64,000 nt of DNA, taken from positions 157,822-221,821 of the forward strand of contig SSNU01000042.1 in NCBI GenBank assembly GCA_012064415.1, written 5' to 3'. The notes beneath the pieces are model-generated. The model was not told the origin of the DNA. It made no database searches and saw only the letters and a program-made list of their open reading frames with translations. The stretch comes from Gyrodactylus bullatarudis. Taxonomy: Eukaryota; Platyhelminthes; Monogenea; Gyrodactylidea; Gyrodactylidae. This document shows, piece by piece, positions 21,592 to 33,400 of the stretch. Numbering within the stretch: the stretch's first letter is position 1; the number at the start of each line of letters is the position of its first letter. The translations under genes were made by a program, and so were the position numbers.

Positions 21592-22275
21592 TATTATAAA
21601 ACGATAGAAGTGATGAGTTTGTAGGTGTTATTAATTCTCGTGAGAAGAGAAATCTAAGGCAGATAATCAATTGTGGCGCAATAAGCAAGTAAATTTCGCA
21701 GAATTTTTTCAACTTGATAAATAGGAAAGTTTGCGTTTTCCTAGACATAGATTCCTGATTGAATAGTGCAATGACATGATAGAATTTAAAGAATCTTACT
21801 GAAATACATCCGTTTGTTATCTACCTCTGAAACTATAAATAACTTTTTATCATTGGTTAGAGTGGTAGCCTTCCATTTTTATTTATAATATTATAATATC
21901 TACTTTAAAGTAGACACACATTTTGAACAAAAGTTGAAAGGAAAGTTAGCTAAACGAAAGTTTTGGTATTTTTTAATTCAGAGAAAAAAACGTTTGCTAT
22001 ACAACTCTACATGTGTAATAGGAAGAATAAAAAATGTTTTGACTTGTATTCCAAGACTAAAGATTCTATGGAAACCATCTATTTTCATTCAGAACTAAAG
22101 ATAATTTACTATTTTTAGAAAAATTTTTCTTCGTATAATTAGGAACCTAAATAGTTTTTGAATAGAAATGAACCCAAAGATTTAATTTGCATTAATAATA
22201 ACGAATTTTTCTAAACTTAACTGGCCTCATTCGAATTCTCTATCTGATCTTGACGGATATGACCCATGTAATAAA

Positions 22276-23344
22276 TACACTAAACTTCCTAGAAAATTTA
22301 TTATCCGAAAAATAATCGATCGAAATATTTCTACCTGATTACTCATGAGTACGACCATTAATTTTCAAAAATATTTTTAGAACCTCGTGTGTTCTGAAGC
22401 GCCAAATAAGGCTTGAACTTCACAATAAAATAATAAAAATTTGTATTTTGGCTAATATCGCTATGCTCTTGCCTCTAAACCTTTTTCCATTAATCTAGCT
22501 CCATTAATAAGCGAAATATATTTTTTTCGTTCTACATCAATAAAAATAACTCCATCCGATGCAGAATGAAAAGTTGTTTCACTTGCCTAAATTTTATGCA
22601 TCAATATCATAATCGGTGAAAACTAGACGAGTTCAAAGTTGATATGATCGGGATATTTGTTTTCGAATGAAAATCGATAAAATTCCATTTTTAATCTGAC
22701 TTTAGTTATGGACCCCCGTTTTTTCTTACCGATGACGTCATATCATGTAAGCTTTGCCATGTTGGGAGACCCCCGTTCTTATTCTAATAATGAAGGATGT
22801 TGAATAATTATAATGTTGGCAGATCCCTATCCTTACAATAAGAACGGGGGTCTCCCAACATGGCAAAGCTTACATGATATGACGTCATCGGTAAGAAAAA
22901 ACGGGGGTCCATAACTAAAGTCAGATTAAAAATGGAATTTTATCGATTTTCATTCGAAAACAAATATCCCGATCATATCAACTTTGAACTCGTCTAGTTT
23001 TCACCGATTATGATATTGATGCATAAAATTTAGGCAAGTGAAACAACTTTTCATTCTGCATCGGATGGAGTTATTTTTATTGATGTAGAACGAAAAAAAT
23101 ATATTTCGCTTATTAATGGAGCTAGATTAATGGAAAAAGGTTTAGAGGCAAGAGCATAGCGATATTAGCCAAAATACAAATTTTTATAATTTTATTGTGA
23201 AGTTCAAGCCTTATTTGGCGCTTCAGAACACACGAGGTTCTAAAAATATTTTTGAAAATTAATGGTCGTACTCATGAGTAATCAGGTAGAAATATTTCGA
23301 TCGATTATTTTTCGGATAATACATTTTCTAGGAAGTTTAGTGTA
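22276..23344. repeat. 1.07-kb near-perfect palindrome
   Basis: Left arm 22276-22783 and right arm 22837-23344 are 508 bp each, with a 53-bp spacer. By eye I count only a couple of mismatches. Each arm has an open frame of 41 residues preceded by a TTTAG acceptor-like site (plus strand 23034-23159, and its mirror at 22461-22586 on the minus strand) containing DGVIFIDVERKKYISLINGA, distantly like the start of class III aminotransferases. It could be paired long termini of a transposon, an inverted duplication of a gene fragment, or an assembly fold-over. Confidence 0.85.
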
Positions 23345-23511
23345 ACTGTATTTTTTGATCCTTGCAGAAGGTCATAAATTATTTTAATCTGATAAATTTT
23401 GGGTTGCAAATTTTATTCATCAGTATCCTTACGGCTGGCTTAGGATCAGAAAAAAGGTTCAAGACTATTTTTTTTTTAATAAATGTATGAATTTTTGGCA
23501 TCAATTAATTG

Positions 23512-23943
23512 TTACATATCACCCTATATAGAAACCTAAAAATAGAGATATTCAATAAATCATGATCTGGATTTCAAGATCCAATCAATTGTGATCTGAT
23601 CAACTGATTTTCTCGAATAAACGTATACTTGATTCACACCCCTTTAATTTGTGATCCAAAACCCTGATTTTGATCGGTCGCTTACAAGTAGATCTACATA
23701 AAACAGGTTTTTTAGAGTGCCTTTGAAGGGAAACTTTAATACTCCTATGAAAAAAGAACATGTCTTTTATATACTCAGATGCTTTTGAACTCTTTAAAAC
23801 CTCTCAGAACCTGGCAATAAAGCTTTGAAAACTCAATTTTTCGTACATATAACTTTTACCCTTAAAAACGATAGTAAACGGAAAACTTAATGCACCAATG
23901 AATTACGGACTGGGGTGGCCAGTTTCGGTTCCGACTGTATCTT
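23512..23943 (+). repeat. Interspersed repeat A, copy 3
   Basis: Same order of blocks as the copy at 1047-1594, with one internal deletion, ending in the shared GGACTGGGGTGGCCAG block and a CCGACTGTATC terminus. Confidence 0.75.
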
Positions 23944-26306
23944 TTAGCTTCAAATCTATGAAATCAGATTGAAATTTTTTCAACATTCTTATATTTTTCA
24001 AATCTTTTGCCGGTCGAAAAGATTTGAGGTGGAATTTCCTCAGATTGAATAAAGCTTTTTGAGATTTTTAAAGTGTAGTGTAATCTACGCTAGTTTTAAT
24101 ATCTTGTTCAGACTTTGGTCCTGAAACCAATCGCACATTATTCGCGGGCTTCCAATAATGCCTAGAATCTCTATTTTTTCATAAGAAAGAGTTGATTCGT
24201 TAAACAGATCTGTCAAAATCAGAAAAAAATACTAATGCTAAACTTTCATATAGTAAATTTTCCTAAATTTCATGATAATTTGCCCTTGAATCTTCGAGTG
24301 GATATATTTACTATCTAAAAAGAAATAAAAACAGCCTGTTTTTCGGTGAGTTATTTTGAGCCCTGACTCGACTATGAAGAGTATAGAGTTTTGTTTCTGT
24401 AAAAATAGTAAATTCTCATCTTCAAATCTCGACTCTAAAAAATTAGGAGTGTAGTGGAAAAGAGGGAGATAGACACAATGGTACTCAGATCAGTTTTTGA
24501 GAGTACATCTGTCTATTGAAGATGTATAGATTTCTAATATTATATATAAACTATGATCATTAGTTTGATGAAATTGCTATTGCTAAAGGTTTATTCTATG
24601 AATAATTCACAAGAACACGTATGATCATACGAGATGATGGTTGATAGGGAAGGGTTAAGTATTTGTGTACTTTTGGTTAGGCATCCTATTATTATTTAGA
24701 CTATTGGCTGGATCAAAAAGAAAAGAAACCCTAATTCACATCACTAGGGCATATTTCTCGTTTACTAGCAAAAGATGACAAATTTTTCTCTTGAGTATTA
24801 TCGAGTATTACAACTCAGCTAACCAAACTGAGTGAAAAACTACAACTCAAAGATATCAACGAGACGATGGCCTATGGCACTATTTTAAAACATGCTAAAA
24901 TATAGCAGCTTACAACTCTTGCATGTTTTACATAGTATTTTGTGGAGTCTCACGAAAACATGACAAGGCGTGTTTTCATAAAAGAACAAGCGATAATTCT
25001 TATGAAGCTTTCAAAAATAATGCTCTAAGCCCCAGCGGGTCATATATGGGGTCAGGTTACATTCTCCGTAATTATGTTTTAAAGAAACTAAAAATAGTTT
25101 ATTGACCAATTTTCTGAAAGCAGAACTAATATTCTTTCGAATGAACTATGACTTATAAAGCTACCATAGTTCATTGAGAAGTTATAACTATTTAAAAAGT
25201 ATAAAAATTTCCTAAAAATATGAAGAACGTTTTTTTGAAAAACCCCTTACAGAGATCAAAGAGAAAAAAGAAAGAAACTTTTATCGAGAAACCATACCCG
25301 TTGAATTCAAATATGTTATTACCTTTAAGTCATCTCTTGAAGCAAAAAAGTTGGCCATTTTCAAGGTCTAAAAATGCTCATTTTTTTAAGACTTCAAAAC
25401 TAAAGGTTGGTTTTTGAAAAAAAATTGCATCTTGGTTATCAGCATATTCTAAAACCCTACTAAATTTTCAATCTCAGCGATGTACCTCGAAAGAAATTTC
25501 TCTGGGTCTCTGGTAGGAAAAAGGGGTACGATTTGTACGCAAGTAGACAAATTAGGTCCTTTCCGTTCTGAAAATTTGATTTTTTTCACAATAAAATAGT
25601 ATTTTCCAAGAATTATTCAAAGTATGGCTTGAGAAAGTATATGGGTATAGCAAAGAGAAATGTGTCATCTCTAATGAACTACGGATATTATTGCAATTGT
25701 ATTGCAATCAGGTAATAAAAATACTGTTTTTATGAATATTTTATGAGAGTATTGACACTCCGTAATGCTCTTTACATTCCCAGGAAATCATTCACTACAC
25801 TTTTGAGAATAGATGTAGTTATCCGTACATATAAAGAGAATTGTTGGCTTAACATACTTAACAACAGATTTAACCATCAAGAATGTGTATATGAATAGAT
25901 AAGAAACGTTCTAAATTATACAAAAGAATAACGCTTTTGTTTTGATTAATGGATAAACGTTTAGTTGTATTCATCCAGATTTATGGGTGTGGTCATTCAT
26001 TCAGGATGGGCGTCTGAAGCATAGCACATCAGGTTGGTTGGAAATTTCGAAAGGTTCACAATTCTTGCTGGTTCCATTGAGATAAAACTATCGATCAGTA
26101 TCATCAAGGTTAGAGATCTGCTATTCAAAGAGGGAAAAAATTTGTTTTATTTCGGAACTTTCATCAACAAATTTGATCCAGTCAAGGTAATGATGATTGG
26201 TTCCTATTCTGACACGAAAAAATAAGCGAAATTTGCAGTCTTTTCAGTGAAATATTTGATTGACTATAATGTTGTTCGCTTACTACCTGACTATGTTGTC
26301 TTTTGG
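23944..26306. other. No gene recognised
   Basis: AT-rich DNA with several small open frames (for example 24923-25105, 25220-25417 and 26034-26225), none with a domain, signal peptide or convincing splice context. I see no RNA gene. Confidence 0.35.
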
Positions 26307-26459
26307 CTTGTATTGGTCTATCTGTAGAAAAAGAAAGGTATTTCTTAAAAAATAAGGATTGTAAAAATTATAGTAATCAGAAGAAAGTAATAATCCTTGT
26401 TTTTTAAGAAATACTACACCTTTTTCTCCTCTCCTTTTCTACAGATAGACCAATACAAG
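26307..26459. repeat. Imperfect hairpin, MITE-like
   Basis: CTTGTATTGGTCTATCTGTA at the left and its inverted partner at the right, followed inward by GGTATTTCTTAAAAAATAAGG and its partner; arms of about 55-65 bp around a short AT-rich loop. Outside the arms, GACTATGTTGTC and CAACGGTATAGTC also partly mirror each other. Confidence 0.6.
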
Positions 26460-28413
26460 TCTAGCAAACAACGGTATAGTCAATCTATGCCGAACAGCTC
26501 CCTGAAGAACTATTTGGTTCAAAATTATTACATCATGAAAAACTTGACAAAAAAACACTGAAAATGAGCCCATTGTGAAGATGAATTATCAATGATAATT
26601 TATCATTCAGCAGTGGATGATCCATTAAACTCTTGGAATTTGCAGAGAACTCAACTCTATCATTCGTTAAACATAATAACATTTTTGAGTTTTCTTTGGA
26701 CAACGGCCACTTAACGCTGACATGGATTATAATCGAAGAATGTGGAAGTGTGGTCATTCTCAAGAGAATAAATCAATTGAAATGTACGTAGGCCAAGTGA
26801 TACAAGTGGTATTATATACTCAATTTGAGATACGTCGTACAGTCAATGGACTTTAATACACTACTAGCATGAACTGAAGGATATTTGAGTGTGTGTATTT
26901 GGCTTTGATATCTTTCTGTATTTACATATAGGATACCACTTCTACTGAGTGTACACCCTCTCTCTTTCTCTCTCTCTCTGTGTACAACTGTGGAGATTGA
27001 GATTGAACTTGTAAATAAATCAGACAGAGGAAGGTAGATGGACTCTTTTTATTTAGAAGAACGATTAATAAAAAGTAAATGAAGATTAGAGATTGAATAA
27101 ACCCTTCCAGCGTCATCAATTATTCAGGGGGGATTGGTTTGTTCTGAAACCCATCTAAAATCAAAGATGGAATAATAATGTTTTGATCCTATTGTTCCAG
27201 ACGTACGAGATTCTATCCTAAATTGAAATAGGGAGTTGATTGAATTCAAGGTTTGATACAATTTGAATGGTTTTTTAGATCTGAACCAATAGAAATGTCT
27301 GAAAGAGACTTTGGATTAAATCTATACTAATATTCAATTATGATTTCAAGATCGTCTAAAGACTAATGCTAAATGTACCAAATTTAGGAAATTTACTTGG
27401 CTATCAAGTTGGTTATGGGCTTGATCTTCCTTGTGAATCTGTGCAATTAGTTTATCCAAAAAACGCCCCCCCCCCTAAAACTGAGATGAATGAAATTAAG
27501 TTTCCATCTATTTTTTAGCCATTTTTGGGCCATACACCGATGATTCATTTGTTTGTTTTGGAGGTAAAACAAGGCCTCAGTCGGTTTGGAGGTTAGGAAA
27601 AAAAGTTGTTTCGCAGGAAAACCATGATTGAGAAAATACAAAACTGATCGATTCCGCGAATGAAGCTCTTTCGTATGGTATGTTTTTGAATAAAATTTAA
27701 TTTTTAGAGCATTTCACTCTTGTAAAACTACTACACAGGTCAGCCTGTATATGTATTAACTGAGACAATTTTTTGCAATCTCTAGTATGTTTTTTATAAA
27801 CGCCACAGAACTAAACTCTTTTCTTGTACGAATTATAACGAAATGCTCCTATGAGATACACACAGTTTACTCGGGAGTAAATCCCCTTAGTTTAGAAAAA
27901 TTAGTTAGTCTTGATTAGAAACATCTTTTCTATATTTACCTATATTTATGTATGTATGTTTATTAATACATTTATTATGAATATTATGTATTATTCAAGC
28001 CGGGATTTGTAGTATGTTTTAACGTGTCCTCCTTCTTACAAGCAACATAACAATTATTGTTTTCAAATGAAGGGTGTAATATTTTTGTTTTGTTCCTGAT
28101 CAACAATCAATCATGACTACTCAGAAATGGAACAAATTAAAAAGAGTGTAGCGAGAATTGTAATAAATAAATATTTAGGCTGAGATGTTTGCTTGCTTGT
28201 CTGTTATGAGGGCAGGGAAAGGATGTTAATAGGTTTATTTATTGGTTTAGCTTATAATTATCAATTTCTGAGCATCTCGTTCGCATTCAACCAAGAGGTA
28301 GTTTTGGTTTTTCCATAAGAAATATTGATAATAATTTTATGGTTTTATATGTATAGACTTGTCAGAATTTGTGTTTAGAGAATAAAAGGATTTTATGGCC
28401 TCTATATCTGGTT
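26460..28413. other. Intergenic, downstream of the FHL gene
   Basis: No exon recognised. There is a pyrimidine-rich (CT)n/(TG)n stretch near 26950-26985 and a C12-type run near 27464-27475. The frame at 27447-27641 covers that run and is not credible as a gene. Confidence 0.35.
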
Positions 28414-29785
28414 TCATTGTTTACTACAATCTCCACAGAGGACATCTTTTTCCTTGAGAATGAAGCCTTTGCCGACGAGACTTGTCGTACACTTGGAGCA
28501 TTTAAAGCAGTCCGAGTGCCAATTTTTATTCTCAAAGGTGATGAACTTGGTACCGCCGAGGCCTGGGGGGATTAAGAAGAAACCAGTTTAATCTTTATTA
28601 TAAATTTTACTCACGTAAATTTTCAAACACCAAAAGTACATTTCTCAAAGGTTCATCACAGAAGTAGTGTCTCTTTGAGAATAGTAAAAGTTGAAGAACA
28701 AAACTCTCTAGGCCAAGGTAGTTGATGGTAGTTATCGGAATAATTGATCTTGGCCTATGTGAGCTTTTTCACCTTCCTCTCTATTGTGACTAATTCTTCA
28801 AGAGTTTCAGTGTTTAGAACCTTACATTATAATCTTTACTATTTTCAAAGAGAGACACTACTTCTGTGATGAACCTTTGAGAAATGTACATTTGATTTTA
28901 ATATATATAAATTTTATTTCTACTTGAATATTCAAGATTAGGAAATTAAAAAATAAATGGGAAATATGATTGAACTGTCACAAGACTTGTAAAGCTGCTT
29001 AAATAGCAATAACCTAGATGAACTGGGTTCTATTTTTAAATGTTCATTATTAACAATAATTATTTATTTTTAATTCGTGTAGTTGGATGCTGAAATGACT
29101 CACCTGTAATTGCCTGCTGGCATGATTCACATTTTTGGGCAAACAAAAGGGAGTAACAATCTATGCAAAAGGGTTTTTCATCCTTGGTTGTAAACTTTTG
29201 TCCGGCCAGTTCCTTGGTGCAGTTCGCGCAGGTGAAGCAGCTCTTGTGATATGATTCACCTCGATAGGTAATACCACTGTCCTTTATCGGCGATTTACAT
29301 TTGACACATTTTTTCGTATACTTTTCATCGAAGCAAACAATGCAGATGATTTTGTCGTCTTTTGGGACAAAAGATTTCGTCCCAATTGGCTCTTTACACT
29401 CGGAACAGGCGAAACATTCATTATGGAAAGTTTGCCCCTTGTATTCGTACTTCTTTTGACCACCCTTGAAAAGTTCCTTGCAGGAATCACAACGCTGGCC
29501 AAACTTGTTCTCGTGGCACTCTTGACAATAGACATTGTCGTCCTTTAGAAGGAAAGACTTTTCAACTAGAGAAGTCTTGCAATCAATGCATGTGAAGCAT
29601 TCTTCGTGCCAGTGGAACTCTTTGAAAGTTAGCTCTTTACTGTTGGCCTTAATTCGTTCATTACAGAGTTTACAGACGTTGGTAAAGTTTTCCTCATAAC
29701 AGTTTATGCAATACGAAGTGTTCTCATAATCTACGTACTTTTGGCCAGCCAACGGCTTCTCACACTTGTTACAGTTATCTGGCAT
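28414..29785 (-). CDS. FHL: Four-and-a-half LIM domains protein
   Basis: Two exons, 29785-29104 and 28562-28414, joined across a GT-AG intron in phase 1, give 276 residues, the usual FHL length (about 280). In order: an N-terminal half LIM (CNKCEKPL...CINC), then four complete LIM domains starting at VCKLC, RCDSC, KCVKC and KCESC. The zinc-binding Cys/His residues appear complete, for example WHEECFTC, FHNECFAC, YHKSCFTC and WHSDCFKC; the final finger ends LCGDCSKQ. FHL proteins are scaffolds at the actin cytoskeleton, focal adhesions, muscle Z-discs and in the nucleus, binding partners through LIM modules. The start is the first ATG of the first exon in an AAAATGCC context, and the frame has no upstream extension. 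The intron carries inverted Penelope-like tails. Identity is secure; which vertebrate paralogue it corresponds to is not meaningful here. Confidence 0.95.
28625..28915. mobile_element. Two inverted Penelope-like 3' tails in the FHL intron
   Basis: Around 28745-28915 the sequence follows the 3' tail of the Penelope-like fragments (GGCCTATGTGAGCTTTTTCA onward to GAAATGTACATTT), and 28625-28722 carries the same tail in reverse orientation. The arms with TCTCAAAGGTTCATCACAGA and its complement are nearly identical. Each has a hammerhead-like remnant, but the core reads CTGTGATGA, so the ribozyme is damaged. No coding part remains. Confidence 0.7.
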
Positions 29786-30476
29786 TTTGATGAAGAATTA
29801 CTCTTTTGTGATCTGATCTGTGATGAAAGAGGAGAAGAGAATTATTCCTTATCAATAGCTGGTAGATGATTGGACTTTCCCTCTAGAATTTCTTTTATTG
29901 GCTAATCAGGAAAATTGCAAGGGAGGAATTTAGTTTACTCTCTTTTAAGATTAGACTAGATGAATGAGATTCCAAATTAATTCCGTTTACTCTCTCAAGA
30001 GATTGAACGAAATTTGAATAATTCATCTCAATTTGTATTTAATCTATTTATTATTAGGATGCAATCTAGGAAGAACGGTGAATTTTAATTGAAAAAAATG
30101 ATGAAAAATTATAAAGGATAGAAAGCTATCAGACATAAATTTTCACTGGAATTCCAGAGGAAATTGAAGATGTTTAACAGTTAGTTTATGATAATCTGTC
30201 GAGATAAACCAGTGAACAATCAACATGGTGAAGCAAAAGGATGAAATTGCACGATAATTCAACATTTACAATAGATAACTCACAAGTTAATCCAAGTTAG
30301 TTGTGGAAAGGCATAATCAATTGGTATAAACTCCAACTTTAATCTTGAATATAAAATTTATTTGAAATAATATTATGAACATTTGATTAAAACACTCGAA
30401 TTAATTTGTTCTATCTCTAATTTTGTTTATCTTTTATATATTAAGAAATTTTGCATTTGAGGACTAATTCAAAATT
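29786..30476. other. Intergenic region between divergently oriented FHL and zinc-finger/homeobox genes
   Basis: This 691-bp AT-rich interval separates the starts of two genes transcribed away from each other and must hold both promoters. I see no unambiguous TATA box at a fixed distance from either ATG and cannot define binding sites. Confidence 0.4.
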
Positions 30477-33400
30477 ATGGAAAAAGTTAACAGTTCAGAT
30501 TCAGATTCCAAATCTAGTTCAACAGTCCAAATACTGAGATGTCCTGTTGCATCTTGTAGTTTTATCACAATGTTACTCAATAAACTCATAAACCATGCCA
30601 AAGCCACTCATGAAGATCTTAAAGGAATCAATGTTCTCACGTGTCATCTCTGTAAGACCATCTCTACAGACCAGTCCATCATGTTGGAACACTACAAAAT
30701 GTTTCATGACCTGGATGATGTAAGTATCTCTCTGTTCCTAATATTATTTCTCTATTAGGATGTAACAATATCTGAAAAGTTTTATGATTTCTCTGTCCCA
30801 TCGACATCACCGGCCCAAAGTCAAGACCACTCGGAAGAGAAACTCTCAGACACTAATTCCGGTACCAATAACAGTAACAACATTTGTGGTAGTCGTAAAC
30901 GCAAAGCTGCTCATCCAGTGAGTTATTTTCCTATGCTTTTCGCACCTTCTACTCTTAACGTTTCCCCTCATGAGGTGTCATTTTAATTTATTATTCATAA
31001 ACTCATTACAATAATTATAATATTATTATTCAAATTATCTAATCTCGGAGTATAAAGATAACCTGTCTCTCTTTATCTGTTTTCGTTCCTCCTCCTGCAA
31101 TATTTGAGCCTATCTAGACCCCCAGTTTTTCAATTTAAAAAAAACCAACTGTCAAAGATTTTTTTTCTGTGTCTCTCAACCCATCCACCCCTTTTGTTCT
31201 CTGTTGGATGTGCTCTGTGTGCAATTATGATTTACTCATTGAACAAATAGGCAAATAATAAAAAGGGCTTGACCCGTGAGAGAGAAAAGAAATAGGATGC
31301 CGGGTAAAGAAGGGCCTGATTCCTTTCACTTCCTACACCCACGCACTGAGTCCCCTCACCCCTCAAACTCGAGAAAAGTACGTAGGTGCTCTTTGTCTCT
31401 TTTTTTAGTGCAGTGCTCGGATTTCATTTGTACACTTTTTTTCTCAGCCTGGAATATCTCAAAGGTCTCAGTTATTCCATGGGGATAAATCAAGATAGGT
31501 CTCTCTTTCTCTCTGTGTTTGTGTGTATTTGTGTGCCGGTGTGTGGGGGTATATCTCTCTCTTCTCTCTTTTGGAGTGTAGCTTTTTATGGGCACACACA
31601 TATAGGGCAGATATTCCCTCTTCATTGCCCAGGTGATGAATCATTAAAATAATAATTTGAGAAATACATGTCCTCATCATCTAATCATCTCCCTTTCTTC
31701 TTCACGAGAATGATGATGATGGAATAGAGCCTGCTTTGTCTTTCTGTGTCTGTGTGTGCTAGAAGATGCATTCTCTCTCTCTTCAAATACATACCCCAAC
31801 CCCTCCTCCTCCTGCTCTTCATATCTCAATCTTGTCCATGTTTATTTCCCTGTTTTATCAATTACAATTGTGTGCGTTTCTTGGATGATGAATACGTCCT
31901 GCTTTCTACTGAGACTACCATGACTCAGTAGACTTGACGAAGGAAGCACAGAAAAAGGGGTCTCCCCAATCAACCCATTAAAGCAGTTGGTCCTTTTTCT
32001 CTTTCACTCAACTTCAGTTGGCAACTCACCTCGAGAGAAATAAACAACAGACAGATTTGTTTATTGTTATTCCTTCTCAATTGTGAGTCCATACCAAGGG
32101 ACCCCTTTTGACAAATGACACAACTCATCTGTACATACCTGAAAGAACAAAATGGAATGTTTCCCATCATAAAATCCACTACCAAAAATCTAACATTTCT
32201 GTGTGTGTTTATGACAAATGGATGGCTCTTTATTCTCTCAGAGAGAGAAAGATTACTCTTATTAACATATCTCTCATCTCATATCACAGCGAAAATGCTA
32301 ATTTGAATACATGATAATAAGCGAGCGAGACGAGATTTACATTTGAGTTGAGTTGATTGAGGACGTCTCTGGCAAGAGAACCTGTTATTCTCTCTTATTT
32401 AGCATTATCATCCTCATTCATTTTGCTATGCGGTTTTTCTACATGAAATGAAAGCGAGCTAGCGAGCGAGTGTTTGTGTGTGTATGGCTTTTTTTAGAAT
32501 TCAATCGCATTTGAGATATCTTGATAACTCGTCTCCTCTACACACAGATTGAGATAAACTGAGAGTTCAACCAATAAATGTACAATAATTTACATTTATA
32601 CTCAACTCAAAAATCATTTATGTAAATTGTAACATTTCATTCAAACTCTGATTATGAATGAATTTATTACTACTACTACTCAAAAAACCAAAATGTTAAT
32701 ATTTCAATGAATTTTACTACATTTCATTCATTTGCAGTGTAATGGTTGAAATAGAAAAAAATAGAGAAATCTGGCATGATTGAGGAGTCGCAAGTTTTTT
32801 TGTTTACGGAAATGAACTATAGCGAGTCTTTCTCAGCTGACATTTTATTATTATTAACTCACACAAAATGGTGTATATGCTTGTGTGTGTATATTAAAAT
32901 TGGCCTAGTAGTTAAAAAAAACAATACAGCAGTTTAAGTAGTTTCATATTCTTGTCATGAACTGATTGTTGCTTCTCGATAAACAAACTTTCCTTCAAGT
33001 CTCTCTCTGTGATTGAATTTTGAATGATGAGAAAATCATCATTTCACCCCCTTTTTTTCTTTCTCCAATATCTAATCATCATCTAGTCGTCTACATTGAC
33101 GCACACGAGAACAAACGAAATGGGTGCTGTTCTATGGACACTTCCTTTCTCTATCTCTTAACCAATTGATTTTCATTTTTTTCTCTTCTACATGTTGAAG
33201 GCCATGATTTGACACAAAAAGCCTACTTGTTAGTAGACCTCATTCCTACTACACCTTGAATGAAGAAAAAAAAATAATAAAAAAGACTTGAGCCTGTCCA
33301 AAATTCAGTAGGTGGATTGTTTCTCTTACAATCACAATAATTTAGTTATGAGTTAAAAAAACATTTCGAGTATTCTGAACCATTCTATGATACTTGGTGA

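Noticed and set aside
21563..21748. Minus-strand frame MSRKTQTFLFIKLKK... as a signal-peptide-bearing first exon of gene B
   Set aside because: It ends at the same donor but in phase 0, whereas downstream exons need a two-base overhang; joining gives an early stop.
22461..23159. Aminotransferase gene in the palindrome arms
   Set aside because: Only about 40 residues with a loose resemblance to the family start; no further exons found.
24923..26225. Three small open frames (24923-25105, 25220-25417, 26034-26225) as genes
   Set aside because: Two begin from plain open sequence without domains, one lacks a true ATG, and none has supporting splice sites.
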